In this document: positions 22,632 to 35,208 of the stretch, in pieces
Layout: each line of letters opens with the position of its first letter
Numbering within the stretch: the stretch's first letter is position 1
NCBI GenBank assembly: GCA_035041965.1
Contig: JAPYMA010000340.1
Coordinates: 310,001 to 374,000 of the forward strand
DNA from: Anisakis pegreffii
Taxonomy: Eukaryota > Nematoda > Chromadorea > Rhabditida > Anisakidae
Length of the DNA stretch: 64,000 bases
Reading direction: 5' to 3'
The notes under the pieces: model-generated
What the model was told of the DNA's origin: nothing
Database searches by the model: none
Seen by the model: the letters and a program-made list of their open reading frames with translations, nothing else
Program-made: the position numbers and the translations under genes

Positions 22632-25600
22632 CGTGGCTTCTTTCCGGTGGCCTCTTCACTCGGGAAATCGCAAAAGCCTTCTCAACGATCCTCAAACGTT
22701 GGATTGGGACTTTTCCTTCGAATAATCCCAACTTCATTTGCGTGTTTTAGGAAAATCATGCATTTGATGGATTGACGTGGATATTACTTGACCGAATTGG
22801 TTAAAATGCCAGGAATAAAAGCCAGAGGAAGCACCCTTTGAATCTTAAAGTCTCTATGAATTTCGCGCAAAACTGGATTAAATTTCATTTTCAGCTTTTA
22901 ACTTCAACTGCATAGCTCAACATTTTCCTCGCTCCTTCACTGAACCACTGATATTTTTCGACATTCCAAACTGAACGAAATCATCTCATATCACTTCATG
23001 AAGCTAATGACTTCACATTTCTTTGCAGTTTATTTTGCCAGGCTGCCTCATTTCAGAATATTTTTCACACTGTTCATGCAAATCGAACATTTTCGATCGG
23101 AATTGAGCTAAATGTTTCATGAAGGATTTCTAATGTATATGATAAAACAACACCACTTGTTACAATAAGTAGCATCTTCATTATTTTACACTCACAACTG
23201 CGGCACTCAATCCTTTTTGCATTATTTACTTACCAACAAAAAAAGCAAAAAGCCACTAAATCATCAATCACTACAGAAATATTCTTCGATGTTTTTGCAG
23301 TGTTTGTGGTGCGCGCAACGAACGAATTAATCATCTCTTAAATAATGTTTTTTGAATGTAAAGCAAAGCGCTAAGCCGAAAAAGCGCCAAAGAAGTGATA
23401 AAACTGCGTGCTCACGAATGAAATTCATTTATCTGTCTCTTCTGCACAAACAAACAACTGAACGCATAAATCTTTCTTTCTAAGAATTATACACGTCCAA
23501 TGCGATCAATTTCAACGTATAAAATCGTGTTTAGCATACAAAAAAGCAACTGCTGACACTTTGCATACAATAGTGACTAATCGAATGCAAAAAATCACGA
23601 CGACTAAAATTTTAAAATCGCCAGCCACAAAAAGCTCTCAAATGATTCATATACTCGAAAAAGCAACCGTGCTAATGGAATGTTAATGAACGACGAATGC
23701 CCAAATATTCTCTTCTAGTGATAATGGCAATGTTGACGATATGGACGAACAAAATGATAATGGCGTTTTGCTCTTTGAAACGACACTCTTTGAATTTCAT
23801 CAAAACTGTAATCTGCAAAAATATCGTACAGTTCAGATCAGACCAGAGAATTTCAAAATATTGCCTCAGAATCTCGTCTAAATCAAGCATAAAATCACAA
23901 TCCCAGTTCCTGACTCTTAACCAACGTCTATCATAGACTCCCTATTGTATTACAGAAAAATTCGTCGCTGTTACTAATGGAACAATAGCCACCATTCTCA
24001 TATAATGCCTAATGATAACACAGGATTAGTATTCCCGAAACATGACAGATCTCTACTCGCACAGAATTGTTTTCCCAATATGTAAATTATCGTAATGCCG
24101 GAGATTAACAGTAGACAAAAACACGTCTGTGATCGGTGAACAATGAAGTTTCATTCGAATAAGTGGGTGACATTCGATATATTTGATTCCAAAAAACTTG
24201 CTTTTATATCTATTGATCTTCTAGACCTATCTAAATCTTGACAGATCTAGATCTTCCAGATCTATCAATATCTCCAGAAATATTCATTAAATAAAATACG
24301 CTGATTATACTTTAGTTTCTTCAAATTACAACTTTTTGCATCGATGATCACTATTATTTCTTGAATTGGGTTAGTTTTGTATACAATCAATCAATTGCAT
24401 ATTGCCATTGTATCACATGCGCCACCTGTTAGCGCGCTTATCATGCCATTAACTCAAAATCAATTCATGTTCAAATCGAGCGAAATTTTTATTGTTGGTA
24501 TTGTGCATCATTCGGTTTCGCTTGTGCATGCATCTTCATTACATTACTATCGCATAAAATTTTTTTGACGAATTTAGGTTTGAGTGTAGAAGCATTATTT
24601 GATAGATGGCCGTCAATAAAATATTCTGCGTTTTGTGTGCTGTACAAAAAAAAACTGTATCACGCAACTACCATTACGCGTGTGTATATCAATAAATGAT
24701 TGAGAAACGCATGGGTGATGTTTAAAAACAATAAATAAAAATATTATTTATGCACGCTAACACAGATCGCATTCAATCTGAAGCAAATCGTTTGCAGTTT
24801 CTATCGTACAGTTTTTCATTCATCATGATACTACTTTTTCATGGTACTGTATCAACAGCTAATTCCTACGAATGCGCTGAAAAATTCGCTTTTTTTTGTT
24901 GACTTAAAAACAACGGATTATACATAATCAGATAGCTATCTATGTAGTGGAACCGCACCACAAATCACGTATGAACATCGCTAAGCAACGATTCATTCAG
25001 TACGAACGTAAGATGCGTATAATAATCTCTTGATTCATCGACTCAAATTGGTGATTCAACGCATCTGTAGTTGTTTGAGATTTTTTTCGAAAATTCAGAT
25101 TTGCTATCAAATTCGTTTCCTTTAAATCTATCTGAGGTTTTTTCGAGCGCTACCCGGAGCTGAATGGTACCGGAATAGAACAGAGATTTAGTTAGGTGAG
25201 CAACGAACGGGATATGGCTATGATAAGAGTGATGAGAGATTAGGGAAAGGAAACAACCAAGCGGAATATTGACTGAAGTCAGAAAAATGGTCGATGAGTG
25301 GAACTGTTTTTTGGTTGCAATCTATTGACTCAAAATCAGTCAGTTCACATTTGTATGCGCATGCTAGCATTATATTTTTCCTTCCTCAATTGTAATGTTT
25401 GGTTTTCCGTTTAGGACTCTTTCTCAAACATTTTTCTGCAAGCAAATAAAAACCGAAACAGGATTGTTCATCGCTAAAAATAGTTAAATACACACACAAA
25501 ATCACGAGTACACTATAAAAATGAGTATGTGCTGAAAAACATTCGGGTTTTTATCACTTTCATCTGTAATCGAGCCGAATCTACCGGAAATATAGTGAGA

Positions 25601-28600
25601 GCCGTAGGTGCGAAAGTGTATTCGTTCACACAAAAAGCGATCATGTCATCACAAAAAGCGATCATGAGTAAACGAACAATCAAAGGTTCCCGCTCAGATA
25701 ACGCTTGATGATAATAGTCGTAATCAGAGCTATCCTAAACTAGCATCGCAACTAACGGACGGTAGTCCAGTCATACGGGGAACGTTTCACAGGCGATTCA
25801 ATGATATGACTGGAAACGGAAATTGCTGATTCAGTTTAACAGCCAATGGTCTATGATTAGTTTCATGTATTACGAAAAAGTTAAGAATATCTGGTGCAGT
25901 TCAAGGGTGTTTACCTGATATTTTGTCATTGAATAATGAATCGTGAAAGAATTCTCGATGAACTGATTTAAATGAATTGAAAATAAAAACGTTCCACTGG
26001 CGTTCCTCGTATTTTGTTATTAGTTTCATTAACAACACTACACGAAGTTATTTTGTGGCAAAACAACGAAAACAATGACGAAGGCGAAAAGACTTTGGAC
26101 GGAATGAAAATTGAAACAGCTGAATGGTAGCAAATGACCCTGAAAGAGGACTGTCATTACAATGAAGACTCTTTGTGAAGTTGTTATTGGTTTAAAAACG
26201 CAATTTGTAACAAGTGGGAAAATGAATTGAAATTTCAAAATACAAGTTCTTCACTAATTCAGTCAACTGACTACATCGTGCAGCAGCAAAACACCGCAAA
26301 TCCGAGTCAGTACCGTTGTCATTAATGATGTTATTCAGTATTGTTCTCGTCTGAGTCATCGTTTTAATGATTCGGAATTAAAGAGAGAATTACGAAAAAC
26401 GGGTTCGTTAGACTGATCGCCTCATTGATCGATTAACACACACCAATCGATAGTTGCTGTTGAGAGAGGATGTGATCATCTGTTGATCAGCAACCGAACA
26501 CACCAGTGATTAATCGAGACTTGTATTGATGATACCTCAATACGAATAAAGCAGACGTTCAAGACGTTTCTTATCGCTAAGATAACAATCACTTATTTGC
26601 CCTTTAGCCATCACAAGTCACATTTTTCAGCGCGAACACCCAAATGCTCATTAGCTGTTTTCGGTCAAGTCAAAATTCGTCATTAATTAATCACCTAATT
26701 CTTTGATTCACAACAAATCAGTTGTTTTCAACATCAGACAATCGCTATAAATCAAAAAATAGCCGATTACTTCGGCTTTGTTGCATTGAATCGATGACAA
26801 ATGTTTCGGTGAATTGTTAGAAATTTCGCACAATCAGACTGACCAAATGTCGTTTGCACTCTTCAGCTAATACCAGCAATCTGTCCATCCGTATTTGGTT
26901 ATAAATGACTGGATATGAGGCAAAATTTTTCAACTTTTGCCATATGACTGGAATATTCGAAAGAGAAATATGCGAAAACATCCTGCTTCCAAATAAGTTT
27001 CTCGCCTTTTTTGGGCATACACGTGTTCCTGTGCGATTTTTTTCTCGCCTTTTGAACTCCCAAAGCTTTTTGAGTTGTACTCAGAGAAAGCTAATGCCGA
27101 CTCTTCTTCGATATGCTTTGTCTGTACCGCCAGCCAGTTCGTCTCTACCCAATCACTCACTTATTTCAGCCATTTTCGATTGATCACCCGAAAATCGAAT
27201 TGTATCTTGTGTGAGCTAGTGACGGGTTTTGATGAGCAACAACATGTCTGGATGGGTGATTCGGATGTCCTCAGAATGTAGACGAAGTGAGCATTTGTTG
27301 AGAACGTCTTCAAATTGATCTCCTATAGCAGATAAAAACGCTAAAACGCATCTAATGTAATAAGTCCGCGTAGTTAAGAACTGGAATTTAGGAAGGGGAT
27401 TGTTTCAGTTTCATTTTTCAGCGCCTCTAATATACTAGGCAAAGAAAACACTCGCAGTTTCATTTGCTTGCAGTGCCCGTCTTGCTTGAATATCCGTAAT
27501 GAATGGTGATTTAGAGCATTATGTTTATTACTTCAAAGTCTCTGATGTTGAAAAAATTTGGAGAGGAGGAGGTTCACTGAAAAGTTGTGGTCAAATCTCG
27601 CATAATTCTCCTCATTCGTAGTTGCGGGTCCGTATAATGGACAATTTGTTCAGAAGAATGTTGAAATATCTGCGAACATCCACCATTTGACAAGCTGGAA
27701 TGTACACCGAAGCACTCGAACAGATGCAGTTAGATGTCTTCGTCTAATTTTTTTCATAAAAAGATTCTCCTTGAAGTGGATTTTTTTGAGCTGTTTTCGT
27801 ACTTGAATGATTTCGAAGAGGATAAATAGATGGCACTAATATGACAATGATGAAAAATTTATCGAAATGTTTGTTTCCAATAGAAACAAGTGAGAAATCA
27901 TTATGCAGGTGGATGAAAATGCGCATGTCAATCCTTTCTATTCAACAGGTTATTGGTAATAGAGTCCGGTCCATCGCAGAACTTCCATTCAGCGGATAGA
28001 CTAATTATCATTCAAGACGATCAATTGATGAATTGATCAGCTTCGGAATCGCAACATCAGTGATAACCACTCAAAAAGATGTTCATATTGCAGCTTTCCT
28101 TCATTCTTATCATGCGGAGTAATTTTGGAGGCGGCAGCGATCAAAATTCCGATTAGATCAGAGATAAATTCATTTTGGATTGGATAAAGACAAAATAATG
28201 AGCTGTCGTTAGTGTAAATACGCCGATGTATATGGGAGAGATGGATTAAAGATAACTGGATATAATTGGGTGGATTGTTTATGCGTATGTTTGCAGGTAC
28301 TCATTGATGTCAATCATTAGGGGCACTCATTTTGATTGAACGAATGAATCTATAGTTTCTAGCATTGGGATTGTTTACCTTGCAATTTACCAAACAATCA
28401 AAACAATAATTGGCTAATTGAAACGTGAAAAGTGAATAAAGTTTGCGTTTGAGTATCAATATACACAGTAAGGAAACAGGGCAAAATTAACACAAAATTC
28501 GAATGAATAATTCGTCGCTTTCGAGAAGTATTCAAATCCTCCAAAGAATAATGACGAACAAAATTAATCTTCAGCAGTAGAAATTCGCACGTGCAATTGC

Positions 28601-28849
28601 TTCTTTTCGTTGAGATGATCAAAGTTCAAACGTGTCAAAATAATCAAAGGAATTCTTTTGTTGAAATTGTTACGTTCGAATGATTGATGATTTTGTATTT
28701 GATGAATTTATCACATTATTCCATGAAGCACGAAACCTGCTGTTTACGCGCCAATGATTTTCGGCAAACCTTTCATGATTGGTAATTTAATTCTTCCTTT
28801 AAAAAAACTATTAGACGGTGATCAGTCGAGATGATAATTGATCAGCGAC

Positions 28850-29400
28850 AATCTATAAAAGTTTCTGAAACTAGAGGAGTTGGCGAATCCGATGGTGTGA
28901 AAAAATCGCACTCTTACTGGACGAACCTAACAACGTTTGTAAGGACAACGTTCGTTTGAAGATGGTGACCCTGATACTGCTAAAGTAATGTGTACACTGA
29001 TCAACAGAGATAAAACGTATTGAAGTGAGCGTTGTCGAGCAACTGAGATACCTTCAGAAAATCAGCTATTGTCTGAATGTAAGCAAAATCGCCTGACAAC
29101 ATATATGCTTTTCTGAATCTAGAGAATCTGGGAAATCCGATGGTGTGAAAAAATCACGTTATTCCTGGACAAAACTGAGAAGAATGATAGTTTATAGGTG
29201 GTGACCTTGATACTACTAAAGTAATGTACAGATTGATCAATAGAGATGCATTTATTTTATTGAATGCTAGCAAAATCGTACGACAACATACATAATTTTC
29301 TGAAAACAGAGAATCCGACTAAGCAAAAGGCATCATATTTCTCCACAAATCTGAGGAGTACGTTAGTTTCAACATGGTGATCCTATATTACTAAGCTGAC
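28850..29400 (+). repeat. Dispersed ~235-bp repeat family, tandem copies
   Basis: At least two diverged tandem units. Recurrent blocks include gcaaaatcgcctgacaacat, ttttctgaatctagagaat and gatggtgtgaaaaaatc, then a gatggtgacc block. The same blocks, reverse complemented, make up 45300-45860, and a single diverged copy is at 40375-40620. Confidence 0.75.
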
Positions 29401-29929
29401 AAATTGGGATCAAACAACAAATTAGGATGGGATAATTCTCGTTTTAAGATCCGTAATAAGGATGACCTATCTGTGTTCGTGAATTAACATTTTCAGTAAA
29501 ACTTTCACGATTTCTTTTGAGTTCTTTTCATCGACTGAACCCAAATATTTTGTGGTTCAAAAATTTTCGCGCACATCACTAAAACCGATTAGTTGGGTTC
29601 AACACTGCTCGTGATGTCACTGGATAGTATTTTTACAGCTGGAGGTCATCGTCAGTTGTAAGATGAAGCCGTAATGTGTTATAGCAATCCATCAATTTCT
29701 GGGCATCAACACAGTGCTCATAAATCTTTTAGCGCATTTCCTCACCGACAATCAACACAGTGACAGTGTAAATTAACAGCGTAAATAACCCGCAGAATAA
29801 CGTATGAATACGATGCGTTGAGGGTTAGGTAAGTTGCATCTATCGATAGGAAATATGATTAGGGATGGTCGGAACTGCGGCATGATTACTAATCAAATCA
29901 AATCATCTTCCGATCAGATTCAAATTTAT

Positions 29930-30425
29930 CTTGGAACAGCAATTTTACCGGGGCGAATTGGCAGAAAAGACATTTCGTACTGTTTGAATTGCTGCAGTTT
30001 CAAAACGAACGCAATTTTTCAGTAGTTGAAAATGTTCGACCAATTTAGAAACGAAATTACACGATCCTTTTGAACGGATGTTAGAGTGCTTTCAGGCGTG
30101 ACAATACCTAATCTGGACCAAAAAATGTCCTCTACAATCTCGTTTCCTTTTCCCACCTTTAAGGTTCATGATACGTTGGAACGATAATTTTACTACGTCA
30201 AATTGGCAGAAAGGCATTTCATACTGTTTAAATTGTTACAGTTTTAAAACGAACGCAAGTTTTCAGTAGTTGAAAATGTTCGATCATTTTAGAAACGAAA
30301 TTACACGATCCTTTTGAACAGATTTAGAGCGTTTTCAGATGTGACAATGTCTAATCTAAACCACAAAATGTCCTCTGCAATCTCGTTTCCTCAACTGCTC
30401 CCGTCTATGAAGGTTCATAATACGC
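29930..30425 (+). repeat. ~246-bp tandem duplication
   Basis: Two adjacent copies, starting ttggaacagcaattttacc near 29930 and ttggaacgataattttacta near 30176. Each contains aacgaacgcaa, ttcagtagttgaaaatgttc, acgaaattacacgatccttt and tgtcctctRcaatctcgttt in the same order. Divergence is roughly one in ten. Confidence 0.8.
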
Positions 30426-31079
30426 GCACTGCTGCGAGCTCCGCAGATAAAAATGCGCAAATCTGTTTTTGCATGGTCATCTTCAAACATCAATTAAGTG
30501 AACCCGTGATTGATGATGATATTCGAATATCTTCAAACTGTTAAAACAATCGAAACTTTTTGGAAAATGCCTTAAAAAACCAAGAAAATCTGACAATGAA
30601 AGATCACCTTCAAAACATCTAAACTCGGTCAAACAATGCAGGTCATCAAGGCAACAAATTCATTACAAATAATCAAACACGGTCCCACCTCAAAAAACAC
30701 TATAAATATCGCCACTCCAAAAACTACTAGACGCCTCATTTTCTCATTGACTTCATTTTCAATCAGGTCATTGTCCTCACCTAAGTCCCTACCACTTCAA
30801 TGTCCAGATGTGTCCATCGCAACGATGCATAATCTGGCTTACCTAATCAACAGCTTACAATGTGAAGCAGTCCACACTGTGGCTGGTTTCGCCATTCAAA
30901 AGGTAAATTATAGCGTAATCAAAGATGCGTTATCCTGACGGCTGAGAGCTTCTCATTTTCCGCACCGCAAACTGCACCCTAACCTCCAGTCAATAAGCTT
31001 ACTGACCGTTATTCATTCGGTAATACGTAGTGTTTTCACGAGATCTCTGTAACAACTAATAGCGGTAATAGAAAAGCGA

Positions 31080-31480
31080 TACCGATCACGGGATTCGTGG
31101 TGTCGATATTCACGGTATTTCCGGTATTCATACCACAAGTCATTTTAAGTGAATTTGATAGTATATCCATCACGACTGGAGCGTGAACCATACCCATTTT
31201 TGTTTTTTGTTGTATTTTTTGTAGAATTTCTGGAGCCTTGGTGAGTGATTTGTTAAATAAATTGTTTTCTGAATGAACACATAAACCCATTAGCACATTA
31301 GACTAATGTGAACACATTAGCACATTAGCTTTGTTTATGAGCTCATTAGCTCAAAAAGAATATGTTGAACAAGTCGTCACATTTCATTGTTTCAAACGTT
31401 GCTTTTCAACACCGGTATCGTATCGGTATTGAAAAACGCACCGGTATTAATACGATCTCGGTACTGAAAAAATGGTCGTC
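31080..31480. repeat. CGGTAT/ACCGGTAT-rich segment with CACATTAG short repeats
   Basis: Clusters of gtatttccggtattcatacc and accggtatcgtatcggtatt lie on both sides of short tandem cacattag units (31293-31330). Dense ACCGGTAT words are typical of hAT-type transposon remnants in many animals, but no transposase was found here. Confidence 0.35.
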
Positions 31481-33169
31481 GATATTTTGCAAACACTAGT
31501 AAGACGGAGAACTCGATTGGAACGATTGCCCATCAACTGAAGGAGCTGGTTGACAATATCAATAATCCGCTATCAGACTACAAATAATTCTAAAAATTAT
31601 TGCTCCTACTTAATGAATCTATCATCAATTAAGAAATTTCCATCTACGAAGCTGACATCTGCGAGATCAGCGATAAAATCGCAATCCAAATGGTTGCACC
31701 TAGCCGAACATTCCAAGCCGACTGGTCAAGCCAACAGAACACCTGTCAGCACATTTGATCTTGAGTGCCAATCGAATATGGACGGTGAACTAGTCAAAAA
31801 TTTTGCGAAACTTCAAATGGAGTCCTCGGAACCCCAATTTTTAGGCAAAAACGACCAACTGCGAAATTTCCATGCACAAATAAGCACAAACATCACATTC
31901 CTTTAATTGTGGGTAAAGGCTGAGATATTCATATAAAGAGTCGAAATACAATAATTTCCCTGCGAAACAGCTATCAAAATTGAATTTTCGTAACTGCAAT
32001 ACCACTGGAAAATATCCCACAGGCAGATCCTCGCCACCATGACAGTTGCAATAACGATGATGTGAACTAAAATATGAATGATGTGAAATTTTATCAAACA
32101 ATAACTTTGTTCGTGTTTCGAGCGATATTTGTATGAAAATTTTCATGATCCTACTACAGTACATTCATCAATTCAAAACAATTGCGATATGGTATTGAAT
32201 ATTCCCATGCAGAATCATGATTCGAAATGGATTTTCGTGGGAATTTTGTTATTTTCTGCATTAGAATTGATCACGAATCATCGACTACGCACTCGCTCGT
32301 GAATAACGTCAGTTTTCTTCCACTGAAACCATACGTTTATCATGCTTCTTCGCATATGAAACATATTTGCATGATCTGTTCCCAAAAGTTATATGAAGAA
32401 CGGCTATCCAGCAAGAGCAGATCAATTTCAGAAAGGCAATGATCGAATCAGGCATGCGTTCGCTCATACCTTCAGTTTTTGCAGTAGTGATAATATTAGA
32501 GTCATTAATGATGATACATTGCTCATAAGAATGAGAAACTACCAATATTATGAGTCATCCTTATTATTGTTAGTATCATCATCGATTCTGTAATTTAAGT
32601 TGATCTCATATTCAATTCTGTCATACTTTGAAATGTACCATTGATAGTAGCAATGCTTCAACCCAAACAAACACTCCTTATCTCCGATGAAATCTTAAGC
32701 ATGCCTAGATTCTGGTAGAAAACTGCGTAAAGCAGTTGAAAATTTCAGTCACCGAAGGAGCATTCCGGTGAGCTGAAAAGCAGAAAAAATACTTTGCGTA
32801 TTCCGTACATAAGGTAACCATTCTACTGTTAAAATGAGCAGTCTTTCCGTGATTTATTTTTGTTGCTGTTTTTGTGCGATTTTGCTTGGCTCTTCTATGA
32901 TTTTCCTATGAGATTTTCACACGAAAGTGTAGATTCTGAAATAGATTCTGAAAAATCCATGCTTTAATCGCATTTCTCTCATATAGCTTTGAACTGATAT
33001 GATCCGCTTTGTCCGCTGGAAAAACCATCCTCTGCGTTATAATGGATTATCTGATCACCAAACTAATCACTCATTGCATTATACCACTAAACATTCGTGT
33101 TATACCGCAGTATTTGACTGGCTGAATTCCCTAATTATTTCAAATTTCCCATCTTTTTCATCATTTGAA

Positions 33170-33215
33170 CGATTGTTCGTGCATCGGTTATCATAAATCG
33201 ATGTACGAACAATCG
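33170..33215 (+). repeat. 17-bp stem hairpin
   Basis: cgattgttcgtgcatcg at 33170-33186 pairs with cgatgtacgaacaatcg at 33199-33215 across a 12-base loop. The single mismatch is a G-U pair when read as plus-strand RNA. Confidence 0.6.
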
Positions 33216-34784
33216 ACATCGATTATTACATATATGTTCTGAAATGTCGAAATGTTTTCAAGGTCATAGAAATCGTATTAACCGAGAGCTTTCTTCTGAC
33301 TTAACGAATGCTTTAAATGAACGAATGAATAAGTTTTTATGTCATTATGTTCAATCAACGATCGCTGATCAATAGACTAAATAGATAGACTAAAACCATT
33401 GTACAGTTGGACACGAAAAACCCATCACTTATGCGTATTTTCTCTTTCATCGGCCTTTTCATTGATACCACTGCTGTTATCAGCTCATTGCTAAACCTGT
33501 TATCACTTCTTGAAAGCTTTCCTCCTTCATAAGATCAATAGATCAATAGGTAATAGGTAGATCAAATAGTAATGTAGTTTTTATCCACAAAGTATTACCT
33601 GATTCAACAACATGTTCCTGAAGATGACATGACGCCGAAACGTTGAACATCGTAAAAACCATCTCTAATTGCGCAGATAATACTTTGTCAATAGAAACTA
33701 TATTCCTGTTATCACCATTATCATCAGTATTGTTGCTATTACTAGGCTTAGCTCTCTTCAACAAACATTATCACTGACCTCATTTTTCTTTCAAAATTCA
33801 TAGTCATTACCACTATTAGTTGAATATTCTCACAGTTCCTGTAACATATAATCACTTCATATGATTTTTTATCAACATTTTGTTTCCCATACTTACAATT
33901 GGTAACCAAAACTATGGCTGCTCTCAATGGGCTCATACATATGGTTGATTGAACTGAATTGCTATTGGAGAGGATGAATGATGTGTTTCATGCATAATTA
34001 TTGTAACTATCAATGACGCACAAAAGAAATAGTCATGAGTTCATCCACTTGTAGATGAACATGCATGCGATTACATCTAAATGCAGGTGCTTGTTTCTTT
34101 ATTGATATACATTAAAGCAGCAAAATAAGGAATAATTGCGTGATACAAAAAAAGTCGCACTTTAAAACATTATTCTGTTCAGCTGCGCTAATAATACTGC
34201 ATGATGGTATGATAGATAATGCGCTGAATTTTGTTTGTCAATCATCAAGGAATTATTATTTGTTCAGATGACGCTATTTTGATGAGTGATTGCATCATGT
34301 AATTAATCATGACAATGTGTGCGTGCACCACATCACCAGTGATCAGTTGATATGCTAGACGAATACCGTTGATAAATACCGATTTGTTGATTTCAAGAAG
34401 AGCGCCCGCCTTCACCTGAATATAACCCTTTACGATGGCATATTCGCAGTTAGTGCGAATTTAACCAGTGCTATCGAGGTATCAACTGCGGTTCAGCTAT
34501 CCATACACTTTATTCGTGTGCTGGTGCAGCTGAAACTGTTCGTCGACATTTTATCTGATTGTGAGTAATTTTGAATCCAAATGTAAAAAATAAAATTCAT
34601 CACCAACAAATCTATCACCTCAAGATTTCATGCAAAATTTTTCGCTGAATCAGTATACAACATAGGATTTGTTGGAATCCCGTCATCATTCTCTTAATCA
34701 GTCATAATCCATCATGTATAAAAGTGCTGCTCTCATGAATTGATCATTTTTTCAATGATGTGCAAAAAAATGGAAGTCATAAAT

Positions 34785-34990
34785 TGTGGTACGAACATGT
34801 GATCAAGGACTTTATCAGATGTTCGTATATCAATTGACTTATTAGATATCATCCAAGTTATTCGTGTACAGATGAAATTTTTAAATATCCCAGTTCTTCT
34901 TCCTTCTCGTTAAGCTCAATGAAAATCAACTGATGCTTGTTTGGCTGCACTTTCGCAATTTCAATAACTCATTGTGAAATAATTCACTGT
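34785..34990 (+). repeat. Left copy of a direct repeat flanking PMT-1 exon 1
   Basis: tacgaacatgtgatcaagg, aggactttatcagatgttcg, tatatcaattgac and ttggctgcactttcgcaatt recur in the same order at 35647-35950, about 0.86 kb downstream. tacgaacat and atgttcgta inside each copy form an inverted pair. Confidence 0.8.
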
Positions 34991-35208
34991 TGTGTAATTT
35001 ACCACGCCATGCTGTGTGCTTTCGAGTGATGTTCTCTTTCAAAATGACTCCGCATAGCCATTAGTATTGTTCGAATTGCTCACATTTTCTTATCGTACTG
35101 AAAACCTCAACCCAAAGCCATTCATGTTCATGTAACGCGAACAGTCACAAATTCTATTATGCTATTATGTTGTTTAATCAATCTGATTTAAGGTAACGCT
35201 TAAGCAAA

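Larger units (their letters stand above)
22632..35208. other. 12.6-kb gene-poor interval
   Basis: No gene with chained splice sites was found. It contains dispersed repeats (28850-29400, 29930-30425), a CGGTAT-rich segment (31080-31480), a hairpin (33170-33215) and one half of a repeat pair flanking PMT-1 exon 1 (34785-34990). Isolated open frames at 26930-27160 (-), 31036-31296 (-) and 31550-31906 (+) have protein-like stretches but no start, splice chain or domain. They may be decayed transposon or gene remnants. Confidence 0.45.

Noticed and set aside
26905..27183. Overlapping open frames on both strands, the minus one with a charged stretch
   Set aside because: Contains a repeated aaaggcgagaaa word and no start or splice chain; possibly a decayed element but not supportable as a gene.
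31550..31906. 118-codon plus-strand frame resembling a retroelement gag in composition
   Set aside because: No zinc knuckle, protease or polymerase nearby, and the preceding coding-like stretch is in another frame with a stop.
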